A stretch of DNA of 64,000 bases from positions 310,001 through 374,000 of the forward strand of contig NZ_JAMQPN010000001.1 of assembly GCF_026151655.1 (NCBI RefSeq), given 5' to 3'. Position numbers and translations under genes: made by a program. Below, piece after piece: positions 36,972-46,635 of the stretch. The notes under the pieces were generated by a model, which worked only from the letters and a program-made list of their open reading frames with translations, was not told the origin of the DNA and did no database searches. The first letter of the stretch is position 1, and every line of letters begins with the position of its first letter. Source of the stretch: Leptospira soteropolitanensis. GTDB lineage: Bacteria > Spirochaetota > Leptospiria > Leptospirales > Leptospiraceae.

Positions 36972-38535
36972 CATCCATTACAAATCCGGAGGCTTTTTTA
37001 CTAAAAGCCATAATGGTAAAACTTGGATCCACGCTGACTCCCGTAGGAAATACGGAAGAATCTGCCACAAATAAGTTTAAAAATCCATGCACTTGGTGGC
37101 GAGAATTCACCACAGAATTTTCACTCGATTTTCCCATCCGGCACCCGCCCGCAGGGTGGGGAGCTGCCATCGGAAATTCCGCTGGTCTCCATGCGAGGGC
37201 ATCAATTTCTTCTTTTTTAGGCATTTTTGAATATTTACGAAGTTTCATTCCTGCAAGAAAAACTTCTTTGGCACCAGCTTCAAAGTTTAACTTCATTTGT
37301 TTGTAAGTGAGATCGCTAAAGATTTGTTTGGTGACTTTTCCAAAAGGATAGTTGATTTTTCTTTTACCAAAAAAATCCACTTCGATAGAGCCGAGTTCAC
37401 CGTCTACATCATCAATCCAACCAATAGTTCCACCCAAATGTTCCATTTGTTTCATATAAGAAAAATGGTCCTTTCCAAAACTAGGAATAAGGGCAGCAAG
37501 AGTGGCTGGTTGTAATTGGTTTGGCATTAGCATATACCCGCCTTCTTTGTACTTTCCATTTTGGTATCGGGCTAATCGAAAATCCTCTACTCCATAAGCG
37601 GCAGGAATGTTACGCCATTGAATGATTGGTTCTTCATATAATGCATGTATCATGGGGGAAGGATTGATTGCTAGAAACTCACCGAGAGCCGGTAATCTCT
37701 TTTTTAAACCATTGCGAAGTAAAAAAGTTGAACTGCCAAATCCACCTGCAGAAACACAAACAGCTTTTGATAAAAAAGTGATTTTAGTAGCCGTTGGCCT
37801 GAGTGTCCTTCGGTCAATCACCACAGCTTCTAGGCCGGTAACTTTCTGACCAATATAGTTTAACTTTTCTGCACGAAGGTCGGTATACACATCTGTTCCT
37901 AATTGCACGGCTCTTGGAATATGAGTCACAAGTTGGGATTGTTTGGCCCCAAACATACATCCTTGCATACAGTGCCCAGACTTCTGACAGTTTTTCCGCG
38001 CTTGTGGGACGGCATGACCGTCCCAGCCTAATCTTTGTGAGGCGCTTCGAAAAAGTCGATTCATTGGGTTATAGGATTCTTCTCCCGCGGGAGTTACATG
38101 TAGGTCAGATTCCAATTCCGCCCAATAAGAATGTAAATCTTCCGGTAGGTGGTTTTCCATTCCGTATTTACGATTCCATAATAATAACCGATCTTCAGGA
38201 GTACGGTAACTGTCTGCCCAGTAGTGTACGGAGGCTCCACCTAAGTTGTTTCCATACACGAGGTTGATCCCGCCATCTACCGTGGTATGAAAATTTCTCT
38301 CTGCTGAAACTTTCCCTCCCATATTCAGCTCATAGTTGTCAAAGGTTCCTGTGTGATAATTTCCTCCTTGTTCGATGAGTGCCACTTTAATTCCTTTTTT
38401 GGAAAGTTCATAGGCCATCGTAGAACCACCACAACCAGAACCAATCACCACAACATCAACAACGATGGTTTCTTTATTCGCATAACTTTTGTAATCACGA
38501 TACATTCCTGGTTTCATTTTAGATTTCCTTCCCAT
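36964..38535 (-). CDS. GMC-family oxidoreductase, second module
   Basis: A 523-residue GMC oxidoreductase paralogous to 26470-28011. It has the FAD motif VVIGSGCGGSTMAYEL (29-44), EQGGNY at 55-60, the GNNLGGASVHYWADS signature, and C-terminal HPAGGCRMGKSS and VSVDPSFTIMAFSKK. The same cysteine spacing, C183-x5-C189-x3-C193 followed by [11 protein letters not shown], occurs here, pointing to the fatty-alcohol-oxidase-like branch. It overlaps its small subunit gene by 17 bp and is the last gene of a three-gene unit starting at 40178. The substrate is unknown. Confidence 0.9.
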   Translation of the reverse strand: MGRKSKMKPGMYRDYKSYANKETIVVDVVVIGSGCGGSTMAYELSKKGIKVALIEQGGNYHTGTFDNYELNMGGKVSAERNFHTTVDGGINLVYGNNLGGASVHYWADSYRTPEDRLLLWNRKYGMENHLPEDLHSYWAELESDLHVTPAGEESYNPMNRLFRSASQRLGWDGHAVPQARKNCQKSGHCMQGCMFGAKQSQLVTHIPRAVQLGTDVYTDLRAEKLNYIGQKVTGLEAVVIDRRTLRPTATKITFLSKAVCVSAGGFGSSTFLLRNGLKKRLPALGEFLAINPSPMIHALYEEPIIQWRNIPAAYGVEDFRLARYQNGKYKEGGYMLMPNQLQPATLAALIPSFGKDHFSYMKQMEHLGGTIGWIDDVDGELGSIEVDFFGKRKINYPFGKVTKQIFSDLTYKQMKLNFEAGAKEVFLAGMKLRKYSKMPKKEEIDALAWRPAEFPMAAPHPAGGCRMGKSSENSVVNSRHQVHGFLNLFVADSSVFPTGVSVDPSFTIMAFSKKASGFVMDVM

Positions 38536-39046
38536 TCACCAAATTTTGATAGTGGATTCTTGCCTCGCTCCATTTTTCAGGAGGATTGGCAAATGGGCCT
38601 GGATAAGAAATCTGTTCCCAAGTAGATTTGTGGCCATAGTAAACTAAACAGACCAATAGTTTTAAATTTCCCACTACGGCACGGACGATATCAGAATCTG
38701 TCTCTGCCCAAAGTGATAAAAGTTCTTCCCGTTTTTCCCGCGAAAGATTCGAGAAAAAACTAAAATGTCCATAAAAAATAGGTAAGTATTCTAACACCAT
38801 TACCGCCGAATGAAAATCTTCCTGGATCTCTTCTGATACAAAGTACAATTCCTCATCCAATCTTCGCATAACATTTGCTTCTTCTAAACTTGGCATTCCC
38901 TTTTCGGTGACAGGAAGGACTACCTCCGAAAAAGCACCTACAGTTTTAGTTTCTGAATCACTAAAATAAAAATAACGAATTTTGGATTTAATGCCCGCAC
39001 AAAAAAGTAACAAGGCCAAAAAGGATTTTCTAGAGATAGAGTACAT
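38519..39046 (-). CDS. Small subunit partner of GMC oxidoreductase
   Basis: A 175-residue protein in the same relative position to a GMC gene as 28004-28570. Its N terminus SISRKSFLALLLFCAGI looks like a twin-arginine leader with an Arg-Lys pair in place of Arg-Arg. The C-terminal part (YYGHKSTWEQISYPGPF) parallels SSYSWKHVGYPGPEHA of the other small subunit, so the two are remote homologues. It probably helps fold, export or transfer electrons from the GMC enzyme. It overlaps the upstream lipoprotein gene by 17 bp and the GMC gene by 17 bp. Confidence 0.7.
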   Translation of the reverse strand: MYSISRKSFLALLLFCAGIKSKIRYFYFSDSETKTVGAFSEVVLPVTEKGMPSLEEANVMRRLDEELYFVSEEIQEDFHSAVMVLEYLPIFYGHFSFFSNLSREKREELLSLWAETDSDIVRAVVGNLKLLVCLVYYGHKSTWEQISYPGPFANPPEKWSEARIHYQNLVNGKEI

Positions 39047-40178
39047 AGATTCTTCCTTGGTTTTTTTCTTCTTTCACAAGATTGAATACAGATTTTCCAG
39101 ATAATGACAGAAAGGCATCGCCACTGGCGGCAAGATCCCAAATTTCCCCTCGGAAAAACACATTGATTCCTGCTTTGACCTTTGGATCTTTAAGACGACC
39201 ATTCATCGCATATTTTTTCCAAGCCGACCTTTCCGAAATTAAACCAATATCTTTTGGATCTACATCTTTTGGATTCGCATAACCATTGTAACCTTGCCAT
39301 TTGTGTGTCCAAGCATCAGCCGGTGAAACAAAAGAAGGAATTGCCAGTAGCTCCGATTCCGTTTTTTTAAATTCTTTGTATACGTCTGGAAACCAAGAAT
39401 CGGCACAAATCATTGTATATAATTTACCGAGCGGAGTAAGATAACTTGGATTTTCATCCAACTTACCTTCTTTTAAGAATTCTTTTTCATCGGTAATGGG
39501 AAACAGCTTTCTTACGATTTTGTCGTCTACTCGACCATCTGGATGAAAATAAAAACTTACATTTTCCAAAGGACCATCGGTAGGTGTGATTTTTCCTTCA
39601 ATGACTCTCGGGTGAGGTAAAACAATCGAACCGGCTACAATGGATACTCGGTATTCTCTGGCAAGTCTTGCAAAAACAGATTGGTATCTGTCCGACATTT
39701 GCCATGCTTTCATACGAAAGAGTGTTTCTTTTAATGTGTCACTTGAGTAAGAACTACTAAAGAGATAATGCCAGAGGAAAGAACCAAAGTTTTGTTTTAC
39801 TAAAACCTCCATCGCTTCTTGGATTGTTTTCGTAGCAAAAATAGATTGATCCTCTGCAGTCACCACAAGCCAAGTTCCAATGTATTCTGGTAAAACAATA
39901 ATACTACGATCTACATAAAGAAGTTCGTTTTCTTTTGCCATCTGGAAGTATTGGTGCAAAGCCAGATAAAAACTATCTTCCGTAGCATAACTATATTGAT
40001 TGAGGTACGGTTCCATCCCCACAAAACTTCCCCGTTTTGCTGTTCCCTCTCTTTGGATGTATATCTTTGGGTTAGGTACGGATCGGGAGATTTCCTCTTG
40101 AGGAACCAATTGCTTTTGGCAGTGGATCGTAAAAATGAAAATGCTTACGAAAAGAGAAAAAGAAACGGGAAAACGCAT
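39030..40178 (-). CDS. Nitrilase-superfamily lipoprotein
   Basis: A 382-residue predicted lipoprotein with signal MRFPVSFSLFVSIFIFTIHC. The mature part resembles the carbon-nitrogen hydrolase fold: an early strand with LLYVDRSIIVLPEYIG (Glu in PEY, usual catalytic glutamate), a mid-region REYRVSIVAGSIVLP and FHPDGRVDDKIVRK (Lys), and YTMICADSWFPDVYKEF with the catalytic Cys. The Glu-Lys-Cys triad therefore seems present. Export of a nitrilase-like enzyme is unusual outside apolipoprotein N-acyltransferase. It heads a three-gene unit with a GMC module, suggesting that amide or N-acyl cleavage precedes alcohol oxidation; this is inference. Confidence 0.72.
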   Translation of the reverse strand: MRFPVSFSLFVSIFIFTIHCQKQLVPQEEISRSVPNPKIYIQREGTAKRGSFVGMEPYLNQYSYATEDSFYLALHQYFQMAKENELLYVDRSIIVLPEYIGTWLVVTAEDQSIFATKTIQEAMEVLVKQNFGSFLWHYLFSSSYSSDTLKETLFRMKAWQMSDRYQSVFARLAREYRVSIVAGSIVLPHPRVIEGKITPTDGPLENVSFYFHPDGRVDDKIVRKLFPITDEKEFLKEGKLDENPSYLTPLGKLYTMICADSWFPDVYKEFKKTESELLAIPSFVSPADAWTHKWQGYNGYANPKDVDPKDIGLISERSAWKKYAMNGRLKDPKVKAGINVFFRGEIWDLAASGDAFLSLSGKSVFNLVKEEKNQGRIYVLYL

Positions 40179-40259
40179 CCACCAAATCTACTACACAATT
40201 TCGTTTCAGACAATATTTAATTGTGTTCTTGGTTTTTTCTTTTATTTTGACCTTATTCT

Positions 40260-41468
40260 ATGAAAGAGAAACCTGCTCCCAAAAAAATCGTTCTCGCTTA
40301 CTCCGGAGGACTCGATACGTCCGTCATCCTGGCTTGGTTAAAAGATACCTACGGTTGTGAAGTCATTGCTTTTTGCGCTGATGTTGGTCAAAAAGAAGAA
40401 CTCACTGGCCTAGAAGAAAAAGGAAAAAATACCGGAGCATCCAAAGTGTACATCCAAGACCTACGTTTGGAATTCGCTCGTGACTTTATTTTCCCTGCGA
40501 TTCGGGGAAATGCCATTTATGAAATGCGTTATTTACTCGGAACATCTCTTGCGCGTCCTCTTATTGCAAAAGCAATGGCAGAAGTCGCCGCCAAAGAAGG
40601 TGCTGATGCTTTTTCTCATGGAGCGACAGGAAAAGGAAACGACCAAGTTCGTTTCGAACTCACTTTCAAAGCACTTTCGCCTAACTTACAAATCATTGCA
40701 CCCTGGAGAACTTGGAATTTTGGTGGCCGAGAAGAACTAATTGAATATGCAAAGAAAAAAGGAATTCCAGTTCCTGTAACAGCTGCTAAACCATATAGTA
40801 TGGACAGAAACTTAATGCACCTTTCCTTTGAAGGTGGAATTTTAGAAGATCCATACAACGAACCAAAAGAAGATATGTTTATCCTAACCGTATCTCCAGA
40901 AAAAGCACCAGACAAACCAACTTATTTAGAATTGGATTTTGAAAATGGGGACTGTGTTGCCATCGATGGAAAAAAACTAAATCCGCTCGAAGTGATGGAA
41001 ACCTTAAATGATTTAGGTGGGAAAAACGGAGTGGGCCGAGTTGACATCGTAGAAAACAGACTTGTGGGAATCAAATCTCGCGGAGTGTACGAAACTCCTG
41101 GTGGAACCATACTTCATATCGCTCACCGCGATTTAGAATCCATCACACTGGATCGTGATACCCAACACAAAAAAGATGAACTCTCACAAGAGTTTGCTCG
41201 TTATATCTACAATGGCCAATGGTATTCCAACCAAATGAATGCTTTACGTGTTTATATGGATTATACGCAAAAGTATGTAAACGGAACCGTTCGAATTAAA
41301 TTGTATAAAGGAAATTGCACCGTTGTCGGACGAAAATCCAACAAGTCCCTTTACAATGCAGGACTTTCTACATTTGAAAAAGAAGAATTGTACAACCAAT
41401 ACGATGCAGAAGGTTTTATCAACCTTTACGGACTGCCTATGAAAGAATGGGCAAGGGTAAACAAATAA
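40260..41468 (+). CDS. argG: Argininosuccinate synthase
   Basis: A 402-residue ATP-dependent ligase joining citrulline and aspartate in arginine synthesis. The ATP pyrophosphatase P-loop is [17 protein letters not shown] (about 11-27), then FCADVGQ, and the signature [14 protein letters not shown] (about 121-134), with [15 protein letters not shown] and [14 protein letters not shown] further on. The length is normal for the family. The ATG has no convincing ribosome binding site (upstream ttgaccttattct), so initiation may depend on a leaderless or A-rich start. coaD begins one base after its stop. Confidence 0.96.
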   Translation: MKEKPAPKKIVLAYSGGLDTSVILAWLKDTYGCEVIAFCADVGQKEELTGLEEKGKNTGASKVYIQDLRLEFARDFIFPAIRGNAIYEMRYLLGTSLARPLIAKAMAEVAAKEGADAFSHGATGKGNDQVRFELTFKALSPNLQIIAPWRTWNFGGREELIEYAKKKGIPVPVTAAKPYSMDRNLMHLSFEGGILEDPYNEPKEDMFILTVSPEKAPDKPTYLELDFENGDCVAIDGKKLNPLEVMETLNDLGGKNGVGRVDIVENRLVGIKSRGVYETPGGTILHIAHRDLESITLDRDTQHKKDELSQEFARYIYNGQWYSNQMNALRVYMDYTQKYVNGTVRIKLYKGNCTVVGRKSNKSLYNAGLSTFEKEELYNQYDAEGFINLYGLPMKEWARVNK

Positions 41469-41469
41469 G

Positions 41470-41952
41470 ATGAAAAATATCGCCGTATATCCAGGCTCTT
41501 TTGATCCGTTTACCAACGGTCATCTCGACATTATACGGCGAGCTCATCCGTTATTCGAAGAGATCATCATTGCGGTTGCCATAAACTCCAAAAAAACTTC
41601 CTTGTTTTCCCCGGAAGAACGAGTGGAAATGATCGGAAAGGTTTTTAAAGGCTGGGACAAAATCAAAATTGATTCCTTCGAAGGCCTAACTGTCGATTAT
41701 TGCAAAGAAAAAAACTCACGTGTGATTTTAAGAGGGCTTCGGGCGGTTACAGATTTTGATTACGAATATGCCATTTCTCTTATGAATAAAAAATTAGCAC
41801 CCGAGATCGAAACTTATTTTTTGATGGCAGACAATGAATACTCTTTTGTGTCTTCCACAATCGTCAAAGAAGTAGCAAGACATGGAAGAGCCGTATCCAA
41901 CCAAGTTCCAGACATTGTGGGCGAAGCTCTTACTAAAAAATTTTCCGTTTAA
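41470..41952 (+). CDS. coaD: Phosphopantetheine adenylyltransferase
   Basis: A 160-residue nucleotidyltransferase that makes dephospho-CoA from 4'-phosphopantetheine and ATP. The T/HxGH-type site is [19 protein letters not shown] (about 7-25), with [14 protein letters not shown] and the late ISSTxVKE-like [13 protein letters not shown]. Length and motifs are standard. It starts directly after argG, so the pair is likely co-transcribed; no metabolic link between them is evident. Confidence 0.95.
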   Translation: MKNIAVYPGSFDPFTNGHLDIIRRAHPLFEEIIIAVAINSKKTSLFSPEERVEMIGKVFKGWDKIKIDSFEGLTVDYCKEKNSRVILRGLRAVTDFDYEYAISLMNKKLAPEIETYFLMADNEYSFVSSTIVKEVARHGRAVSNQVPDIVGEALTKKFSV

Positions 41953-41969
41953 GGTAAAATGAGGATTCT

Positions 41970-44078
41970 ATGAAAACGCGTTCTTCCCTTTTTTATGGAT
42001 TCACCATTCTCCTTTTTGGTTCTCTAGGGTACTTTCTCCTACAAGCAGGTTCCCTACTCGAAGTCACAAAAAATATTGTGACAGTCACCAATGAACATCT
42101 AGATACTGAAAATTTTTTCAATCGTTTTCATCATCCATTAGCACTTCTTTTTCTCCAAATTATCATTGTTTGTGGGTCAGCTAGATTTGTTGGTTATGTT
42201 TTCTCGCGAAAACTCAAACAACCTTCTGTGATGGGAGAGATTGTTGCTGGGATTTTACTCGGACCTTCTTTACTGGGATATTACTTTCCTGAAACGATGG
42301 GTTTTTTATTTCCACCAGCAAGTCTCCCTACTCTCGGAACCCTTAGCCAAATTGGTTTGGTTCTTTTTATGTTCATTATTGGGATGGAGCTTGATATCTC
42401 TGTTCTTAAAAACAAAGCACATTCAGCCATTATCATTAGCCACGCCAGTATCATTTTTCCTTTCTTTTTGGGTATGATATTGGCCTATTATTTTTACACA
42501 GATTATGCACCTGAGAACGTAGGTTTTTTATCGTTTTCACTCTTTATGGGAATTGCCATGAGTATCACCGCCTTTCCTGTGCTTGCAAGAATCCTTCAGG
42601 AAAGAAATCTTACACGAACTCCGCTTGGTGCTATGGTCCTTACCTGCGCTGCAGCGGACGATATGACCGCCTGGATCTTACTTGCGATCATTGTCACTAT
42701 CTCTAAAGCCGGAAATCTCAATACAGCGCTTTTTACCATCGGATTGTCCTTTGCTTATATTCTCACGATGATTTATCTGGTGGCACCTTTTTTGAAACGA
42801 TTGGGATCTATCTATATTTCAAGAGAAAACTTAACACGAACTGCTGTTGCTCTTATCTTAATGATTTTATTCCTATCCTCACTCACCACAGAGGTCATCG
42901 GAATTCATGCTCTGTTTGGAGCGTTTCTTGCTGGTGTTGTGATGCCCGCTGAGGGAAATCTCAAAAAACTCGTTGCTGAAAAAATCGAAGACATAGCTGT
43001 CATTTTATTTCTTCCCATTTTCTTTGTGATCACAGGACTCCGAACAGAAATTGGTCTACTGAACGGTTCTCACCTTTGGATGGTTTTTGGTCTCGTCATC
43101 CTTGTAGCTGTTGTTGGAAAATTTGTAGGAAGTGCTTTCGCTGCAAAAGTTTCAGGATCCAACTGGGAAGATGCACTTTCTATCGGTGCTCTTATGAATA
43201 CACGCGGTCTGATGGAACTTGTGGTTCTCAATATTGGATATGATCTAGGAATTTTAAGTCCCGAAATTTTTGCCGTTTTTGTGTTAATGGCTCTTGTCAC
43301 CACCCTCTCCACAGGGCCACTATTAGATGGGATTCAAAAGTTTTTCTCAAAATCGGAAAAACGAGTTCTTACAGAAAAACCTGTTGATCGCAAATTGCGA
43401 GTGTTAGTTGCTTTTGCCCAAGAAAAAATGGGAAAAAGTCTAGTTCGTTTTGCATATTCACTTTCCGGCAACCAAAAGAAAAATTTGGAAATCACCGCTC
43501 TTCATATTTCGCCAAACGACTCGTTATCCAATGAAGAAATTCGTCGTTATCGCGATGCCAGTTTTGAAGCGATTCGCCAAACAGGCTCTAGTATGGGCAT
43601 TCAGGTTCAAACAGAATACCGTATCACCGACAATGTCACTTATGAAATTGTCAATTTTGCCAAAATCAAACATACAGACATTTTACTCATTGGTGCCGCA
43701 AAACCTCTATTTTCTCGCAGTTATACGGGAGGTAAAATTAAGGGAATTCTCAACTATTGCCCAGCCACTGTGGGTGTTCTCATCGACAACGGTTTAGAAT
43801 CTATAGAAAAAGTGGCCATCCTTTACAAAGGGGAAAAGGACCCCATCCTTGGATTTGCCCAAAAACTAACATCCCTCAAAGGAATGAAGTCGAACAAAAT
43901 CAAGGTGGAAGACCTAGTACAACCCGAAACAGATCTCAATCCCTACCCTATTGCCCTAAATAAAATTATTGGATATTCAATGATTCTTATCGATCTAAAT
44001 GTTTGGGAAGAAATGGGATTTGAGAAAATGGATCTTCTTCCAACTTCTTTTCTTTTGGTTCGTTTTTTAGGTACTTAA
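41970..44078 (+). CDS. CPA2-family cation:proton antiporter with USP-like tail
   Basis: A 702-residue protein. Residues about 1-455 hold an N-terminal hydrophobic segment, then 12 or so TM helices of a KefB/NapA-type antiporter: PSVMGEIVAGILLGPSLLG, the MFIIGMELDISVLK segment, AFPVLARILQERNL, and TCAAADDMTAWILL with the paired Asp residues needed for ion exchange. Residues about 465-700 are hydrophilic and resemble universal stress protein domains (ADILLIGAAKP-like HTDILLIGAAKP). It probably exchanges Na+ or K+ for protons with cytoplasmic nucleotide or stress control. It lies 17 bp after coaD. Confidence 0.88.
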   Translation: MKTRSSLFYGFTILLFGSLGYFLLQAGSLLEVTKNIVTVTNEHLDTENFFNRFHHPLALLFLQIIIVCGSARFVGYVFSRKLKQPSVMGEIVAGILLGPSLLGYYFPETMGFLFPPASLPTLGTLSQIGLVLFMFIIGMELDISVLKNKAHSAIIISHASIIFPFFLGMILAYYFYTDYAPENVGFLSFSLFMGIAMSITAFPVLARILQERNLTRTPLGAMVLTCAAADDMTAWILLAIIVTISKAGNLNTALFTIGLSFAYILTMIYLVAPFLKRLGSIYISRENLTRTAVALILMILFLSSLTTEVIGIHALFGAFLAGVVMPAEGNLKKLVAEKIEDIAVILFLPIFFVITGLRTEIGLLNGSHLWMVFGLVILVAVVGKFVGSAFAAKVSGSNWEDALSIGALMNTRGLMELVVLNIGYDLGILSPEIFAVFVLMALVTTLSTGPLLDGIQKFFSKSEKRVLTEKPVDRKLRVLVAFAQEKMGKSLVRFAYSLSGNQKKNLEITALHISPNDSLSNEEIRRYRDASFEAIRQTGSSMGIQVQTEYRITDNVTYEIVNFAKIKHTDILLIGAAKPLFSRSYTGGKIKGILNYCPATVGVLIDNGLESIEKVAILYKGEKDPILGFAQKLTSLKGMKSNKIKVEDLVQPETDLNPYPIALNKIIGYSMILIDLNVWEEMGFEKMDLLPTSFLLVRFLGT

Positions 44079-44120
44079 AGATTCGATTGCTTTTTTCGGT
44101 TTCTCCAAGCTTTTGGAGAT

Positions 44121-44534
44121 ATGGAAAGAACTTTTATCATGCTTAAACCTGATGCTGTGAAAAACAAACACATCGGTGACATCCTTCAAAGAATCGAAAA
44201 AGAAGGATTTAAAATCCTAGGAATGAAATTCCTAAAACTCAGCCTCGAAGACGCAAAACAATTTTACGCGGTTCACGCAGCTCGCCCATTCTACAATGAC
44301 CTTTGCACTTACATGGCTTCTGGTCCAATCGTTGCTTGTGCTCTTGAGAGAGACAATGCAGTATCTCATTGGAGAGACGTAATTGGTGCTACTGATCCGA
44401 AAGAAGCAAAAGCAGGAACTATTCGCGCACTTTTTGCAGAAAGCAAAGAAGCAAATGCGGTTCACGGTTCTGACTCTGTTGCAAACGCACTTCAAGAAAT
44501 TGCGTTTTTCTTCAAAGGATATGAACTTAACTAA
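44121..44534 (+). CDS. ndk: Nucleoside diphosphate kinase
   Basis: A 137-residue enzyme that moves phosphate between nucleoside tri- and diphosphates. It begins [19 protein letters not shown], has the conserved FYxxH-type stretch [14 protein letters not shown], and the active-site [16 protein letters not shown] in which His carries the phosphate. Length is typical. A GGAG ribosome binding site lies just before the ATG (ttttggagatATG). A strong terminator follows 17 bp after its stop. Confidence 0.96.
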   Translation: MERTFIMLKPDAVKNKHIGDILQRIEKEGFKILGMKFLKLSLEDAKQFYAVHAARPFYNDLCTYMASGPIVACALERDNAVSHWRDVIGATDPKEAKAGTIRALFAESKEANAVHGSDSVANALQEIAFFFKGYELN

Positions 44535-44551
44535 GTTCGAACCAAACAATC

Positions 44552-44583
44552 GATCGGTTCTTTAGATAGGACCGATCTTTTTT
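44552..44583 (+). terminator. Rho-independent terminator between ndk and ispA
   Basis: gatcggt (44552-44558) pairs with accgatc (44571-44577), extended by a G-U and a C-G pair, followed by six T. The T-run ends four bases before the GTG start of ispA at 44587, leaving no room for a separate leader. Confidence 0.85.
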
Positions 44584-44586
44584 CCA

Positions 44587-45510
44587 GTGCCTACTCCCCT
44601 TTCCGATATCTTAACAAACTCCAAACAACTCTTCGATTCGTTTTTTGAATCTTATACAAAAGAATTGTTCCAACCACAAACTCGCATAACGGATGCTTGT
44701 TTGTATAGCCTCAAAGCTGGTGGAAAAAGAATACGACCCATTTTTGTCCTGAATTCTTTTTTTCATCCAAACGATTTGCCAAAAATACTCAATACCAAAG
44801 AACATCACTCTGTTTATTTAGCATCCCTTGCCGTCGAATGCATACATACTTATTCACTCATCCATGATGATTTACCTGCAATGGACGACGACGATACACG
44901 TCGGGGGATGCCTACCTGTCATGTCCAGTTCGATGAAGCCACTGCCATCCTTGCAGGTGACACACTCAATTCCTTAAGTTTTTATCTCTTATCTTTATAT
45001 GAAAATACAGATTCCGCTGCCATCCGAGATTCCATCCAAATCCTTCATAGAGGTGCGGGAATGAATGGAATGATCCTGGGACAAATGGAAGACATCGAAG
45101 AAGAAAAAAATCCGAGTGCCAAGGGTAAAGAATCCAAACTTACATCCATCCATGAAAAGAAAACGGGAGCTCTGATTGAAGCCTCTTTCCTTTTAGGAAA
45201 TCGGTTACGACCGGATTGGATAGAAAGAGAAACTGTTATTTCTAGTTATGCGAAAGAAATCGGGTTATTATTTCAAATTACAGACGATATTTTGGATGTA
45301 GAAGGAAACCTTGCCGAACTTGGAAAAACACCAGGAAAAGATGCGAAAGCAGGTAAATTAACTTATCCTAGTCTTTATGGGATGGAAACAGCTAAAAAGT
45401 TACGAGACGAATCTGTCACTAAAGCAATATCTCTTGTATCAAATGTAACTTCTTTGAATAATGAATTCTTTTTAGGATTACCAAAATACATTGCCGAAAG
45501 AAAAAATTAG
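44587..45510 (+). CDS. ispA: Polyprenyl synthetase, farnesyl/geranylgeranyl diphosphate synthase
   Basis: A 307-residue trans-isoprenyl diphosphate synthase. The first Asp-rich motif lies in YSLIHDDLPAMDDDDTRRG and the second in LLFQITDDILDVEG. The segment CHVQFDEATAILAGD also matches the IspA group. The residue pattern before the first motif suits a C15 or C20 product. The only sensible start is GTG at 44587, directly after a terminator and without a clear ribosome binding site. It overlaps the tlyA-like gene by 20 bp. Confidence 0.88.
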   Translation: MPTPLSDILTNSKQLFDSFFESYTKELFQPQTRITDACLYSLKAGGKRIRPIFVLNSFFHPNDLPKILNTKEHHSVYLASLAVECIHTYSLIHDDLPAMDDDDTRRGMPTCHVQFDEATAILAGDTLNSLSFYLLSLYENTDSAAIRDSIQILHRGAGMNGMILGQMEDIEEEKNPSAKGKESKLTSIHEKKTGALIEASFLLGNRLRPDWIERETVISSYAKEIGLLFQITDDILDVEGNLAELGKTPGKDAKAGKLTYPSLYGMETAKKLRDESVTKAISLVSNVTSLNNEFFLGLPKYIAERKN

Positions 45511-46258
45511 ACTTGATGAATACCTCGTACGCGAAGGTTATGCGATCGATCGAAAACTAGCGCAATCTTTAATTCTTTCTGGTTCGGTTCTTGTCAATGA
45601 TGTGGTAATTTCAAAAGTTGGAACGATCCTTTCTGCAAAAGACATTGTTCGCACCAAAGAAAAAATCAAAACCTATGTGTCTCGCGGGGCATACAAACTC
45701 CTAGGGGCTTTTTCTTCCTTTCCCTCTGTAAACGTACAAAACAAAACATGTATAGACTTGGGTTCTTCTACAGGAGGGTTCTGCCAAGTTCTATTGGAAA
45801 AAGGTGCCTCCCGAGTGGTTGCTGTCGATGTAGGATATGGACAACTGGCACAAAAAATTGCCAATGATCCCAAAGTCACTGTGTTTGATCGCACACATCT
45901 AAAAGACCTTACGATTTCTCAATTACAACCCTTAACACCTGAAACTTGGATTACTATGGATTTAAGTTTTATTTCTCTTGTTCCAGTATTTGGATCCTTA
46001 ATCTCTCTTTTTCAATCAAGTTCCAACATAGATTGGCAAGGTATATCTTTATTCAAACCTCAGTTTGAAGTTCATCCTTCAAAATTGGAAAAGGGAGTTT
46101 TGAAAGATTCGCATCATATTGGTTATACGATTAGATCCATCTGGCGAAAGATCAAAAATTTAGATCCAAAATTAAAGTTTTTAGGGCTCGCAGAATCCCC
46201 TATTCAGGGTGCTGATGGAAATCGAGAATTTTTGATTCGTTGGGAGTGGAGAAAGTAG
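45491..46258 (+). CDS. tlyA: TlyA-type rRNA 2'-O-methyltransferase
   Basis: A 255-residue fusion of an N-terminal S4 RNA-binding domain (IRLDEYLVREGYAIDRKLAQ, about 6-25, through VLVNDVVISK) and a FtsJ-like Rossmann methyltransferase. The SAM site is CIDLGSSTGGFCQVLLEKGA (about 88-107), followed by VAVDVGYGQL, MDLSFISL and SLFKPQFEV. TlyA proteins methylate cytidines in 16S and 23S rRNA; some have also been called hemolysins. The start is TTG at 45491 within the end of ispA, as commonly seen for ispA-dxs-tlyA gene groups. Confidence 0.9.
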   Translation: MPKEKIRLDEYLVREGYAIDRKLAQSLILSGSVLVNDVVISKVGTILSAKDIVRTKEKIKTYVSRGAYKLLGAFSSFPSVNVQNKTCIDLGSSTGGFCQVLLEKGASRVVAVDVGYGQLAQKIANDPKVTVFDRTHLKDLTISQLQPLTPETWITMDLSFISLVPVFGSLISLFQSSSNIDWQGISLFKPQFEVHPSKLEKGVLKDSHHIGYTIRSIWRKIKNLDPKLKFLGLAESPIQGADGNREFLIRWEWRK

Positions 46259-46269
46259 ATTTAAAAAAA

Positions 46270-46635
46270 TTAAGTTGTAAAACCCGATACGGCTTCTTTT
46301 AGTTGGTCCGTGGTAAACGGTTTCATCAAATATGCATAAGATGGATTTTGGTTAATTCTGTGTTTTGCAGTATCATCTAAAAAACCCGTCAAAAACAATA
46401 CTGGAACCGAGAATTGTTCTCTTAAAGATTCCGCAGTATCAATCCCATCCAATGATCCTTCCAAATTTATATCCATTAGTATGAGATCAGGAACCTTCTC
46501 CGAAACAATTTGAAAGGCCTCATCCCCGGAAGGTACAACAGCTATCACATGAAAACCGAATGATTCGATTTTCTGTTTGATATTCAGTCCGAGGAAAGGT
46601 TCATCCTCTACGATGAGGATGTTCTTTTTTGTCAT
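46270..46635 (-). CDS. Single-domain response regulator
   Basis: A 121-residue receiver domain without output domain. The acidic pocket is IVEDEP (8-13), phospho-acceptor Asp55 lies in LILMDINLEGS, the conserved Thr/Ser in VLFLTGFL and the Lys in AYLMKPF. The insertion EGSLDG after the Asp and the overall pattern resemble receivers placed after or before multi-PAS kinases. It may pass phosphate to other proteins or act by protein contact. It is divergent from the ferredoxin gene with 49 bp between. A run of seven G lies in that gap. Confidence 0.9.
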   Translation of the reverse strand: MTKKNILIVEDEPFLGLNIKQKIESFGFHVIAVVPSGDEAFQIVSEKVPDLILMDINLEGSLDGIDTAESLREQFSVPVLFLTGFLDDTAKHRINQNPSYAYLMKPFTTDQLKEAVSGFTT

